Positions 11,500 through 23,135 of a stretch of 64,000 bases of DNA are shown here, piece by piece. Positions within the stretch are counted from its first letter, which is position 1. The number at the start of each line of letters is the position of its first letter. The notes beneath the pieces are model-generated. The model was not told the origin of the DNA, ran no database searches, and saw only the letters and a list, made by a program, of their open reading frames with translations. Source of the stretch: Atherinomorus stipes (taxonomy: Eukaryota; Chordata; Actinopteri; Atheriniformes; Atherinidae); contig JALJCO010000034.1 of the NCBI GenBank assembly GCA_023101725.1, positions 1 through 64,000 of the forward strand. Reading direction: 5' to 3'. The position numbers and the translations under genes are program-made.

Positions 11500-12291
11500 T
11501 CAGAAGAGCCACGGGGTGATGTTTGAGTCCCGATAAAGATGTCCGTTAATAAATAATTTATCCACCGCGATGACAGCTCGGGATCCCTCCGTAATGGCTT
11601 TTTTCCTGATAGGAAACAGGACTTTACGCCGGTCCAGGATTTCTTTAGGATACTGGTCGTTTACTCCAAAGTTGGTCCCTTTCAGCTCACGGCCCTGCTT
11701 CTTTACTTGCTCTTTTTGTTTAAAGTGAACAAACTTAGCAACAATCGGTCTTGGTCTGCGTGAATCCAGCATTTTTCTTCCCATGCGGTGGACGCGATGA
11801 AAGCCGATACCATTGACTGTATCGGAGGGGAGTTTTAGTTGTTTATGGATGAAGGTTTTTATTGTTTCCTCGGGGTTTTCGTCTGCCTGCTCTGGGATCC
11901 CTGCAAATACCAGATTATCTCTCATGCTCCGAGCCTGCAGATCGATTACTGATTCCCTCATCTTTTTATTTTCTCCTGACAGCCGGTTTATTCCCTCAGT
12001 GAGGGACTTAACCGTGTCTTGTAGGTCGGCGTTTGCGGCCGCTAGTGTTTCCACCTGTTTCTGGCTGAACTCCAATGATTCCCGGAGCGCCTGGAATTCT
12101 TTATGGAGAACCTCCACCAGGTTCAAACGGGCGTCAAAGCTGTCTACTTTCCTCTCTATGGAGAGAAGGATGTCCACCGAGTTTTCTAATGAAGACATCG
12201 CACTAGAGGAATCTCCTACCCGAGCTCTCTTGCCTTTTTTTTTCCTCTCCGGAGTAGACGCTGACTTCGGTTTTTTTAAACCTTTTTTCAT
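11500..12291 (-). CDS. L1-like ORF1 protein (RNA-binding chaperone type)
   Basis: A 263-residue intact frame. The first ~30 residues are strongly basic (MKKGLKKPKS, then KKKGKRARV). Residues ~40-115 are heptad-like and rich in L, E and K, suggesting a coiled coil that would trimerise the protein. Residues ~115-200 (RSMRDNLVFAGIP, then KQLKLP and HRVHRMG) match the RNA-recognition part of L1 ORF1 proteins, and the remainder to the C-terminal TPWLF corresponds to the C-terminal domain (family known as Transposase_22). Its role in known L1 elements is to coat element RNA and help target-primed integration. The ATG at 12291 is chosen because the basic stretch follows at once and no upstream in-frame ATG was evident. 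It lies upstream of ORF2 with a 452-bp gap. No frame damage is visible, unlike ORF2. Confidence 0.85.
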   Translation of the reverse strand: MKKGLKKPKSASTPERKKKGKRARVGDSSSAMSSLENSVDILLSIERKVDSFDARLNLVEVLHKEFQALRESLEFSQKQVETLAAANADLQDTVKSLTEGINRLSGENKKMRESVIDLQARSMRDNLVFAGIPEQADENPEETIKTFIHKQLKLPSDTVNGIGFHRVHRMGRKMLDSRRPRPIVAKFVHFKQKEQVKKQGRELKGTNFGVNDQYPKEILDRRKVLFPIRKKAITEGSRAVIAVDKLFINGHLYRDSNITPWLF

Positions 12292-12566
12292 GGCCTGCTG
12301 TTCATGGTACAGAAGATCAATGTAATCCGCCGGGCTGATCGAATCTTCCCCGCTTCCCTCCAGGTTGTACCCTTCACTATACTGATTTTTTTTATTATTT
12401 GTTTTAATGATTATTTATTATATTGGCAAATATTAATAAGTTCAAGTTGAAGCGCTAAATTTCTTAACTCGCCTGGTTTGAATCGCCTACCGTCCCACAG
12501 ATACTGCGTCACTACAGCGTCATCCCGTCACTACCGCTTCCCGTCCTCACTCAAAGCTTTCATTTT

Positions 12567-14285
12567 CTAACTTGCAAAATTAATCTGCATTTGTAGATTT
12601 AGCAGATGATGTGACTGGCTTGATGTTTTTTTTTTTTTTTAATAATTCTGTTGGAGCATGGTTGAAAAGCAATGTCTGACTTTCATTGGTTAATTTTCAT
12701 AGAATTTTATTTATTACTTTTGTCAGATTCAAGTTATTTCCGTGACCATTGTCAGTTTTTCTTTAATTAACCGAGGCGTACCAACAATTCTGTCCACATC
12801 TTTGTATGAACTGTGACCAGAAGCCAACAAATGAAACAGAAGTAAAAAAAAAAGTTAAAAATCTAACCTGAAGTTTGTTCATAATACACTTGCTTTCACC
12901 GTCTGCAGAAGCTGCACTGTTGCCTTGGTTTCCTATAACTTGATGAAACTGTTTCACACGACAAATGTTTGTTGTAAAATTGATTTGGTGCAGAGAAGAG
13001 TTGACCAACAGCAAAGCCGTGGCCCAAGCGTGGGCTGACTACGGAGACTTTACACAGGGTTTCTTCTAAATCAGTTAAACTACACAATAAACCAATCTTG
13101 GCTGTATTTCTTGTATTGCATCTTGCAACCTATGTTTGAGGTCATTCAGTGACAACTCTGAAAACTCTGCCACTATAATCATACTCCATAACTCTATAAG
13201 CCATAACTTACTGTACCACAATGTGAGTCTGTGCCGACCAGGTGCCTTTAGTTAAAAATGGAAACTGTGTGCACCATTCGTGGTGATGAATGGTGTACTT
13301 TCAGTCTTTGATTATAAAAAATGCTCTGTTTTAGTTCATGTAAAGCTCAGATTACTTTTTGATTCATTGCCATGACCTAATTAACTAAATAAAAAAAAAT
13401 CCAGGTTCATTAATTATGCTTCATCTAGAATGTACGGCTCCTACTTTGAATTCAAATAGTTATTTGTTTTGCCCCAAAGCCAGCAAGCCTACAGCCTGCC
13501 AGTCAAACAAATAACCTGCCCAGAAGAAGCCGTTCACAGCCAGAATCAAAACTCCATTTCTAACAAACGCTTGCGTTGCTTTGCAGCAACCGGTGCAAGG
13601 CTTGTGAGTTTATTTCACTGCAAGATCTTCTGTGATAACTGTTAAGATTATTTGATGCTGTGCAAAGACAAGAAGATAGAAAATGAAAACATTCATGTTT
13701 ACACCTTTAAAGTTTTTTGTTCACATTTTTTGTTGCCTGGGGAAACCTGGAGTCAATCTCCCGAACTTCTGGGTGATGGACAACTGCTCTGTGTCCAAGT
13801 CTATTCCTCGAGAGCTGCTTTCGTGCTAGATACATTTTTTTCCTGTCAACTGAATTGCCTCATGCACTCGTCATTCAGCTCTGCAGAAGTAATGAGCCAA
13901 GTTGTGTGAAAACAACATCGCAAGTGATATCTGTGACCACTAAACGTCAGTTTCACCCAGATTTCAGAACATTTATTCATAAGTTGTGAACTGACAAAAT
14001 ATGATCAAAAAAAGCACATCTGCTTGAAGGAGAAACCTAAATGGCTCATACATATGTGCTCTGAGAAAAAAAGGAGTTAATTTAAAAAAAAAATAACAGC
14101 TCTCTGTGTGCCACTGCAATAAATTTTAAACAAATAAGTTAATTAAATTGCGTTTTTGCTAAAGTTTATAATAGAAGTATGGTATAAAAACTATAGATGA
14201 GAAAAACAGGGTTGGCCTGGGGAGGGGGAACCTGTGTTTCACAAGCAGTTCTTGAAAAAAGAAATTATGCTGAAAAAACTCAAAT
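12567..14285. other. no gene recognised
   Basis: AT-rich sequence with short homopolymers (a T-run near 12630, A-runs near 12845 and 13390). Only short incidental frames occur, the longest about 85 residues, without codon structure or known motifs. Confidence 0.5.
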
Positions 14286-14520
14286 CTTAGCAAATATATT
14301 TTTCTAATTTCTAGTCAAAATTTCTCATCAGACAAAAAGACTAAATTACTGAAAAAGAAACATTTCTGTGAGACATGAACTTGTTTCAAGGCAAAGCACC
14401 TTATTTCAAAAAATCTTATAAAGAAAATTTTGCTTGTTCCATTGGCAGAATTTTTTATTATTATTATTACAAGCAAAAAAAAACCAAAAAAAAAAACCAC
14501 TTTTTTTTAAAACTTATTTA
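14286..14520. repeat. probable interspersed repeat (ttgttccattggcag motif)
   Basis: The segment with cttgttccattggcagaatt flanked by A/T-rich runs resembles a dispersed non-coding repeat I associate with fish genomes. That is recall only; no second copy occurs in this window to confirm it. Confidence 0.3.
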
Positions 14521-15458
14521 AAGAGTGGGGAAGATTTTTTTGCTTGTTGCTGCAGCTCTGACATGGTTTCTATTATGCACAAGGTACACACTCTGGCAAA
14601 ATGCCAGCGGCTTCAGAGGCTCGCACTGCCATGTGACTGTGATCCTGTCCACCTACTAAAATCCAAGCTACAATGTGATGTTGGCAAAAAGGGGAAATAA
14701 AATGATGCAATCAATGCCAGCTTTAGTTCTCATTAAGCTCCACAGCAGCTGCAAACTTTGTTTCATTTGTCCATAATATTTTACACCTGTGTTAAATAGT
14801 GGAGTTTGTCGTGTTGATTTTTAATGAATTTAACAATGAGAATTAAAAAAGCTGCCCTCACAGCTCATGAAAAATGATTTTAACCAGATTTGTGTGTGTC
14901 CAGGATTGTCTTTCTCAGAAGCTAAAGCCATTGGAGCTGCCAGTTTGCACCTGCTTTTCAGACGTACTAAAATAGATGCAAAAAACTAGCAAGGCAATGC
15001 GTCTCACAGTTGATGGATCACTTTGCGAGTACTAAATTAATATATTTACATTTTCTTGTCCCATCACATGCATAATTGTGTGTAAACACCCCATATTGCA
15101 TATTTATTGGAGCAGAAGTGTAAAAGGGATAAGACGAACAAACCCTTTTAGCATGCTGTCTGCAGATCAGTTTGTACCTTTTTTTGCGTGTGCAGTGAGA
15201 TAGCTTAAGTTTTTATACGTGCGAACCTTTGGTAGATCGGGCCCTGCATAGGTATACCGTTACAGCTGTATGATCTCCGTCAGAGGTAAAACCTGCATGA
15301 TCTGGGACTGTGTGTAGTGTCAGGTGGGTAGGGAGTGATCAGATTACATGGACATTTAACTCATGGTGCTGAACAGAACAGAAGGTGCTGTGGTGGCCAG
15401 GGTGAGACGATTACTCACATAGGGGTGACCATAAGTAGATACCTCAGAATGCACATTT
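14521..15458. other. no gene recognised
   Basis: Unique-looking AT-rich sequence. No frame above ~90 residues, no tRNA fold and no matched inverted ends were seen. Confidence 0.45.
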
Positions 15459-15536
<78 letters not shown>

Positions 15537-15541
15537 CATAT
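15459..15541. repeat. (A)n(TA)n microsatellite
   Basis: An A-run of 16 bases runs into about 28 TA units, ending in tacatacata. Frames of repeated Tyr-Ile across it are artefacts. Confidence 0.97.
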
Positions 15542-16401
15542 AATGCGCCAGCAGTGGGAGGGAAGAGACGTGCAGCAGAGGGAGAAGCTGTGGGAAACTG
15601 TTTAGCGTGAATGTTTTGGCTGCCAGCTTCACCAGTAAACTCCACACGGCTTTTCTAGCTGCAGCAGAGTCCGTGTCTGCGTCACTACAGCGGATAAAGT
15701 GGAGAGAGTTACCCGGGAGCGTCACCTCGCCTCTGCCGTAGGGATATAACAGCTGTTTATGTCAGAGCTTTCACCATGGAGACCAGAAAGAGCAGCAGGG
15801 TTACTTAGCCATCATAGAAATGTTGCTTCTGGAGCAAAAAGACCAGACTGGAGGATTAAGAAAATAAATGGTTTTGTTGCTACTTAATGCTCCTGTGGGC
15901 GCAATGTTTACTCCACGTAGCATTATGCTAAGCAAACACCAGCACTACTACAGATGCTGGCATTAAAAAGTTTTGCCTTTTTCTGCCAGAAGTGGTGCAG
16001 TAATAGTGCACTATCACTGGCTGAACGATCTGTAAATACATCATCACGCACGGTGTCCAAACTTGGCGTGTGGATGATCCAGGCATTCATTTATGCTCTG
16101 AAATTGTTTTTCCTGGGCACACAGTGTATACACTCTGTGCGATTGAATTAGCAGACAGATCGCTGATAAGTGGCTGGCAGTCAGCAGAAAGGGGAACTTT
16201 TTCATGCCCGCATCTGTATAAGCCACCACATGAGTGCAGACAGTCCAGTTCAGTCCCAGTTCAGTTCCAGTTCAGTCCCATCCTCCCTGATCCACTTTCT
16301 TTACTGTACAATAAAGCACACTAGAGCCACACAATGATAAAATAAAACAAGATAAAAACTGATGTATGGAACACACCCAATATATAAATAAGATCTAACG
16401 A

Positions 16402-16492
16402 GACACGAGCTATACTACAGTCGAAATATGCATTATATATATATATATATGTGTATGTGTGTATATTTCGAGTGTATCAGGTAGCTCATGTC
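16402..16492. repeat. imperfect inverted repeat around a short (TA)n
   Basis: Left arm gacacgagctatactacagt (16402 on) pairs with the reverse of ...gtatcaggtagctcatgtc (to 16492), with a (TA)/(TG) loop between. It could be the end of a MITE or a self-contained hairpin. Confidence 0.6.
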
Positions 16493-16695
16493 TAAAATAA
16501 GAAGTGAAAGTGGTTTGAAAGCAGTTTTGGGTCTCCCCTGTGAAGCAGCAGCTTTCTTTCCCCAATCGCAATATCTCAGTGAGAAAAGCTCAAAACTGGG
16601 ATTTTCAATTTCTGCATCACCAGTCTTAAAAATTCCAACTGTATGGGGTAGCTATAGTGTCTAAAATAAGAAGGAAAAGTGGTTTGGGTGTAGCT
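16487..16695. repeat. two dispersed copies of a ~30-bp motif
   Basis: The motif tgtctaaaataagaag followed by a gaaa-gtggtttg block occurs near 16489 and again near 16658, about 169 bp apart. This suggests a diverged tandem duplication of a ~170-bp unit. Its meaning is unknown. Confidence 0.55.
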
Positions 16696-16699
16696 TGGG

Positions 16700-17988
16700 G
16701 TCTCTGTAAATGCTTGAGTGCCTCCCAGTTATTTTATTTTTATTTTTTTAGTTAAATCATGGGGGTGGCCAGTGATTTGCCAGGGGTGGCCTCTCCCGTA
16801 GCTCCGCCCCTGGCAAGGCATGATGAAAATAAACCCATATACCAGGAACAGGTGTGTACAGGTATTGTACACACCCAGAAAAACCAAGTATATAGTTTTT
16901 AATTAGACACGTATGTGGGTGTAAAGTACAGAAAAGTTGATGAGAGGAAGTAAATTTGAACAATGAGCATGAAATAAGTTTAATACAGTAATCATCTTGA
17001 GTCAGGATGTTTGCATTTGCAGTGCGGTTGGAGAGAGGGAAGTTCAGGATTTAGGCTGCTGCCTCAGCAATCACAAGATGAATGGATGGATACCTGTTGA
17101 TATTTCAGTAAGCCATGGAGCGAAAGAATAAAATGATCCCCTCTTCAATCAGTGCTGTCGCTGATCTTTCCAGGAGGCTCAACACAGTAGTTTGTCACAT
17201 CCAGTTTCTCTCTATCTCCAAAATATGAACTGAATGAAATCTGACGGGTCACTGAAGAAAATTGTATTTTAAGATATGAAGAACTGATAAAACGAGAACA
17301 AAGTAGTTTTGGTTAAAACATTGACAAATGTGCCAAGATGAACGATGCGTCAACTCCCAACTGCTTAATTTTTACTAGACTCAGTTCCTCTGTGTAGAAG
17401 ATTAAAAGTGAAGGCGACGGCAGGAGGTAGAGTGAAGTAAAAACAATAAAAGAAAAGACAGAGCGAACAAGAAGACGTGAGTGAGAGGTGAGAAGTGAGG
17501 TGGAGAGAACAAAAGAGCTGGTGGACTGGAGTGACAGCCGAAAGCTGAAATGTTTCACTTCAGATTGACACTTCAGTGGGGGCAAGCGAGGTATGGAGAC
17601 ATGCCGGGGGGAGGGAGGGGGGACAGTTTTAAAGTCGTATCCTTAGGCGAAGAACAGAGTTAAGCATTTCCTCGCAGTTGCCAGTGTGGAAATGAATGGT
17701 TGACTCTCCTTGAAAAACAGTTACTATGACAACCAGCTCTTTTCTCCATCTCTCTTTAACCCCCCACCACCACTCCATCCCTACTTTCCCCTCTCTCTCA
17801 CACACACAATGTAGGACACGGACACACACGAGTGTACAGGTACTTATAAATGTCAGTGCAGCAGTAACGGTGCTGGTGAGGAGAGGAAACTGGTTAGACA
17901 GGCTTCATCTAAAACAGAACTGGTCCATTACTGAGGTTCGCATTGCTGTTGTAGAAGAATCATTCAGATTCTGAAATTTTAAAGACAT
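16700..17988. other. no gene recognised
   Basis: Includes a short T-run at 16730, a purine-rich patch near 17400-17520 and a CACACA patch near 17800. Frames up to 90 residues show no recognisable domain. Confidence 0.45.
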
Positions 17989-18075
17989 CTTTGTTTTCCC
18001 TGTGCATGTGTGGATTCTCTGTGGTATTCTAGTTTTCTTCCACAATCTAAAAAACATCCATGCAACGTTAACCAC
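17989..18075 (+). repeat. fragment of dispersed LINE-tail-like repeat (family F)
   Basis: ccctgtgcatgtgtggattc followed by a ttcttccacaatctaaaaaa block matches the better-preserved copy at 27757-27860 in the same order. It is a truncated, diverged copy without coding content. Confidence 0.55.
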
Positions 18076-18361
18076 TCCATTGCAGAGGATCTTTGCCCTC
18101 ACTAAGCATCAATGCTAACATGTAGCATAGCAACATAATGGGAGAAAACTCAGCTAAAAGTCTCTACCAAGCATCAGCATTCAAACCAAATATAGGAATG
18201 TAAGAACATGCAAACAGCACTGTCCACCTCGGAGCTTCTTCTAATTTCTCTACTTCAATTCAAGCAAACCACTCAAACAAGGTGTCATATGAAAGCAGAG
18301 ACTGCCGTTCACAGAGATGTCTGTCTCATCTGTAGCCACTTTTACATGGAGACTCTTTCCC

Positions 18362-18779
18362 TGCGTACACCAAGCGCGATTTTGGTGTCAAAATCGCGCC
18401 TGGCGCCCAAAGTTGGACACTTGGTCACTAAAAAGTCAGACGCTTGATTTCCAGCGTCTTGGAAATCAAGCATTTTTCCTCCTCTGTCTTCAGAGAGAGA
18501 GGAGATCCCCCTGGTTCTTCTGGGTGTTTCCCGTCCTGTCAGAAAATGTCTGTCTGTGTCATTACATGAAGTCGCTCTGATAGGTTGACGCCCCCACAAA
18601 AGTTCAGATTTTCCAACTCCAGCATTTGCCGCCCGTGACGCGCGTAATGCAGGTCAAACGCTCAAAATCTCAAAACGCACGTAGCGCGCCACAGGGTTTT
18701 TGACACCTCCCCAACGCGTGTCGGCCATTGACTTTGCATGTAAACCTGACGCCCAAATCGCGCTTGGTGTGTACGCACG
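18362..18779. mobile_element. GC-rich MITE (family D), Harbinger-like in look
   Basis: The ends form an inverted repeat: gcgtacaccaagcgcgattt on the left, aaatcgcgcttggtgtgtac on the right. A second copy of the family lies in opposite orientation at 22004-22760. The interior contains gatttccagcgtctt and repeated gcgc-rich words and has no transposase. I could not fix a target duplication, so the superfamily is a guess. Confidence 0.7.
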
Positions 18780-19439
18780 GTTTCCCCTTTCGGATTGAAA
18801 TCATTCCGATTTAAGATTTCAAGGCAGCTGTATATGGTAAGGGTACTGTGGTGTTTGATGAATGATCCAGTGTTCGTCAGTATTGCACTTAAAGAATGTT
18901 GTAAGGCAGTTCTGCCACCAGAGGGCACTGTGATATGTGTGGCAAGTTGAGAAGCAGGAGATTACAAGCAGTGTAAGAATGGAACTTCTGGAGCCGACAC
19001 CTTTGTGCTGTGTTCAATAAAGTGACGTCAAAAGTAGTGATGTCTTTGCCGTTGTTTTCACCTGAAGAGGCCGAACAACTTTTGTCTTTAAGACATAAGC
19101 AGGTACCCTTCCCAGTTTTTGCCTGTGGAAATACAAAATAATGTGTGCCACCCCAACCCGGACCCTCTGATGGAAATAAGGCTTAAAAGACAATGGGAGT
19201 GGCAAGAAGTCTGGATACCCCACACTACTAGCAACCAGAACATGAGGTGCCTTAGACCCACTTTGCACAAATGAGGATGGAAAATGGCTAGCAATGATTC
19301 TGGAGTTTCCAGCGCCCAAATCCACCAGCAGATCTGCAATGGTCTGAGAGGAAACAGTCTGGCAATGGCGGGACTGCAATACCGGGCAGCAGCGGCATCT
19401 TAACGTCTTTTGACCTCATCTCTATCTGGCTTGTCCAAG

Positions 19440-19560
19440 AGCCCATGATTGTCAGGCTGAGGTCGACCTTGCTGTGGCTATGAATGTTGAGATGATAGAG
19501 TTGCCCTGCGATAGACTGGCGACTTGTCCAGGATGTACCCTTCCCTTTCACATCATAACT
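19440..19560 (+). repeat. fragment of LINE-tail-like repeat (family F, 3' portion)
   Basis: ccctgcgatagactggcgac then ttgtccaggatgtaccct matches the corresponding block at 27570-27610 (caacagactggcaacctgtt). Non-coding. Confidence 0.6.
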
Positions 19561-19569
19561 GCTGGATAG

Positions 19570-20515
19570 TAGGAATGTAGAGATTCACGAATTTGAATCG
19601 GTGGTCCATTGGTGGACAGATGCGACTGCACCGGTAGCTTTAGTGTACATCGGATGTAACTGGTGGCTAATTTCACAACGTATATGGTGTGTCTGAGTTG
19701 GTAAAAACCCATGGTTACACTGATTATTACATAGTTTGTCTCCTCCTCACCTGTATTTCTGAGGTGCCTTGAACTTACCTTCACCATCTTTTAACTTTTG
19801 TTTTGAAAACATCGGAGCAACTGCAGTAAGTAAATGGCAAACAGGGAGGGAAGCATGACATATTTAACGCATCACTGAGGACACACAAGTCAAATGTTTG
19901 CAGATACTTTCGATTTTTTTTTTAAGTAGGAAGATGGAAAACCTGACAAGAAATCCGTGGTTTGAAAACAATGTCGCGGTGGTATAAAACGTCAGCAGCA
20001 TGACAAACGTGGCAAGGTGAGTGACATGGTGTGGATACGCTGTTCCCCCCACATCAGATGATTCTACCGATGAACATAAATATGAGGTGAACAGAACCAA
20101 AACTGGTGATTTTTTTTTTCTTTTTAAAAAAGAAAACTGACACTTCCTGACAGCCATTTCTGTCTGTAGTGAATTGGATCAGTTTAAGATGGATATATTG
20201 GTTTGATTTATAGAAAACAATCAAAAACATAAGTTTTAAACACGTCCTTCACAGGGAAAGGGAGAAGGTAAAATAATTGAGATTATGTTTAGAAACCAAA
20301 TAAGGATTTGTAAATTCTTTTTGTGTTGAATCGTTTTGAATCACAGCATTAATCGCATCAAAACAAGTCGCACTGTATCAAGTCAGATCGTCGTCAAATC
20401 ATTGGTGAATCACATCGTATTGACAAGGGGATTCACTGTATCGGGAATATATCGTACTGCCGACAGCGTATCAAGATACATATCGAATTGGCCTCCTTGG
20501 TGGGGATTTAGATCA
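19570..20515. mobile_element. possible hAT-like non-autonomous element
   Basis: The left side has gattcacgaatttgaatcgg, and the right side has several atcg-rich words (cgtatcaagatacatatcga) of the sort seen near the ends of some fish hAT elements. No target duplication or clean inverted ends were found. Confidence 0.25.
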
Positions 20516-21886
20516 TAAGCTCTGTGGGTCTTTGGTGACAATACAGAATATTTAGATTTTATTCTGTAAAATATGACCAGATAATTAAAGTTGCATTATG
20601 GAACATGTTATTGAATAGGTCCTTGACATGACTCTAAGATTGGTTGTATTTTGCAGAGGCTCATATGTTGGACTTTAGCTTTTTCTCCATCAACACTAAC
20701 AAAATTCATCAACACAGATGAATTAAAGTGCAACTCTTCAGTTTGTAGTTTAAACATGGAATTGTCTAATAATATAAAGTGAGTATGTGTAATTTTGTGT
20801 GCATGTGATCTGACAAGTTGGCTTTAATGAGCTGAGTGTGTGAATGACACACCAGTGAAATCAATAGTAGAATTAACACATTGACATGTTAGACTCATTT
20901 GCTTCCTGACATTTCCCTCCATGCAATTAAGCTGCTCAGATATGCAAGTCAGATGTGATTAATGCACACTGGCCAGCTGCTCTGCTCAGTTCTGCATTCA
21001 GAGGGTGAGATCTCACAGATCTCCAGCCGCGGTATGATGGTGTATGGGATGGCTAATACCTCCTCTGAAGCTCACAACTAAATAAATTTGGAGAGAACTG
21101 AATACGAGTTATGCTGGAGAGTGAAAGTGGTTCTGCTTTTTGCAGAAATTCACCAAAAGCTGCACATATGCAGTAAATTGAGAGTCCTGTTTAAGAGTGA
21201 CACCAGAATCAGCAGGAATACTTTCAGAAGGTAAAACTAAGCAATCACAATCGGGCTAGGAACTTCTGAGCTAATGCTAATAAGGCAGAATCCTTCAGTG
21301 TAGACAATGGCATGGTAATCAGATATCTTTATATGTTGGACCGATAAAAATTGCTCAAACAATTATTTATATGCTATAAAAACGTTTTGGGGGTAAATTG
21401 ATACTTTTATTCTGCAGCTCTCTAGATGTTGTGTGGACGTATTATTTTTTGGAAAATAATAGCTTTGATGAAAAAGTTGTAGTTGCCACTTTTAAGAAGT
21501 CTGCAGCAGTAAGAACATGCTTTCCCCACTATCAGTCAGAACTGATGAAGCTACTTGGATGAAAAGCAAAACATCTTTTAAAAAAACTTTGAAGAAGAGA
21601 GCTTTGTCGATATTACTGAGAACCTGCAGTGACAGATCAGGATTTACTGAACCAAACCCCACCTAACGGCCTTGTACCAACCTGCACCTGCTGGTGAAAA
21701 CGTAGCTGTAGTTGGCATTTTCCCAAGAGAGCGGCGCTGGACTGGGATCAAGTTCATGAGTGATGTATAGTGATCAGAAAACCAACCTGAGTAGAGTAGC
21801 AGGATTACTAAAACAGTTAAGTGGAGGGAATAAAGCCTGAATGACTCTTTGTCATTTTTTTTTAATATACATTACATAGGCATTTA
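20516..21886. other. no gene recognised
   Basis: AT-rich with no frame of note. One segment at 21542-21572 has a hammerhead-like core pattern, listed separately. Confidence 0.45.
21542..21572 (+). ncRNA. hammerhead-like core pattern (weak)
   Basis: CTGATGA at 21542-21548 is followed by gct...agc, which can pair as a short stem II, and then by AAAAC where a hammerhead would have GAAAC. Helices I and III and a cleavage triplet are not apparent. It may be decayed or coincidental. Confidence 0.2.
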
Positions 21887-23135
21887 CAGTTGTGTGAAAA
21901 AGTGTTTGCCCCCTTCCTGATTTCTTACTTTTTTGATGTTTGTCACACCTAAATGTTTCAGATCATCAAAAAATTTAAATATTAGTGTATTTTTCCATCT
22001 AACGGTGTGTTCAGACCAAGCGCGATTTGGGTGTCAAGGGCGTCAGGTTTACATGCAAAGTTAATGGCCGTCGTGCATCAAGGAGCATCAGCCTTTCTTG
22101 CGGCGCACTTTGCGCGTCGGGCGCGGCGCGTCTAGGCACTTTATGCGTGTTAGAGATTTTGAGCGTTTGACGCGTTAAGGGCGTCAGACGCCGGAGTTGG
22201 AAAATCTGAACTGTGGCGTCTTGACGCGGGGCTTCGACCAATCAGAGTGAGTCATGACACAGACACACATTTTTTGACAGGAGGGGAAACACCCAGAAGA
22301 ACCAGGGGAATCTCTTTTCTCTCTGAAGACAGAGGAGGATAAACTGTGATCTGTGTCCGGTCCCGGTTTTTGAACGGTGGTTTGATGACCTGCTGTCCTG
22401 ATGGGATGTACTGGGCTGATAATACTACCCCGCATCGGGACATCGGGTTGTTAAACTGGGCTGGATCAGACGGCTGAAAGTGCGGCTCGCCAGCAGCTCC
22501 TGGAGTAAATGATGAAACTCATCACAGTCAGAACACCTGGAATCATTTGGTGAACCGGACACAGAGCAGAGATGTCCGACGACGACGTTCCCTGCTTTAT
22601 TTATCACAGAAATCCGAGCCGCTCTCTCTCCTGCACCTGCCATGGTGCAGACAGACCAGTAAAAGGAAAAAGAAAAAGGAGGGGCTCCTCCCGAGACGCG
22701 TGGAGCGCGGCTTGGCTGGACATTTCTTGTCACGCGTCAGGGCTTCAAGACGCTGGAAATCAACCATCTGGGAAGGTTCACCACTGTTCCATGTTTTCAC
22801 CATTTGAGGATAATGGCTCTCACTGTGGTTCTCTGGAGTCCCAAAGCTTTAGAAATGGCTTTGAAACCTTTTCCAGACTGATAGATCTCAATTACTTTGT
22901 TTCTCATTTTTTTCCTGAATTTTTTTGGATCGCTGCATGATGTCTAGCTTCTGAGGATCTTTCGGTCTACTTAACTTTGTCAGGCAGGTCCTATTAAAGT
23001 GATTTCTTGATTGAGAACAGGTGTGGCACTAATCAGGCCTGGGTGTGGCTAGAGAAATTGAACACAGCTTTCCAAGGATGTGATAAACCACAGTTAATTT
23101 ATGTTTTAACAAAGGGGGCAATCACTTTTTTACAC
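21887..23135 (-). mobile_element. Tc1-like family A, gutted copy carrying another MITE
   Basis: The left terminal repeat begins at 21887 after TA (cagttgtgtgaaaaagtgtt) and runs to about 21990. Family A sequence resumes at about 22762 (gggaaggttcaccactgttc) and continues through the transposase N-terminal region to a point inside the right terminal repeat near 23135. Between them lies family D DNA. About 1 kb of transposase sequence is missing, so deletion as well as insertion took place. Confidence 0.8.
22004..22760. mobile_element. GC-rich MITE family D, second copy, inside a Tc1 remnant
   Basis: It begins with accaagcgcgatttgggtgt and reads as the inverse of the right half of the 18362-18779 copy (both continue into a tttacatgcaaag-t-aatggc block). 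It shares the dinucleotide-rich gcgtc words and ends near gacgctggaaatc. It is longer than the first copy, with a central segment (22330-22660) not seen there. Confidence 0.65.

Larger units (their letters stand above)
3385..12566 (-). mobile_element. L1-like LINE, essentially full length, with flanking duplication
   Basis: On the minus strand the order is 5' region (12556-12292), ORF1 (12291-11500), a ~450-bp spacer, ORF2 (11047-7160), a very long 3' region and a poly(A) tail seen as 32 T at 3391-3422. The sequence ctttcatttt flanks both ends (3385-3394 and 12557-12566), as expected of a target-primed reverse transcription duplication, though four of its T merge with the tail. Total about 9.16 kb including a 211-bp nested hAT insertion with its duplication. 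A 3' region of ~3.7 kb is long for an L1-type element. Clade placement (L1 or Tx1 group) rests on an endonuclease of AP type and an ORF1 of coiled-coil type; the subfamily is not determined. Confidence 0.8.

Noticed and set aside
11813..12325. 170-residue plus-strand frame
   Set aside because: It lies antisense to the intact LINE ORF1 and is a shadow of it.
15444..15725. Minus-strand frame with long Tyr-Ile repeat
   Set aside because: It is a translation of the (TA)n microsatellite.
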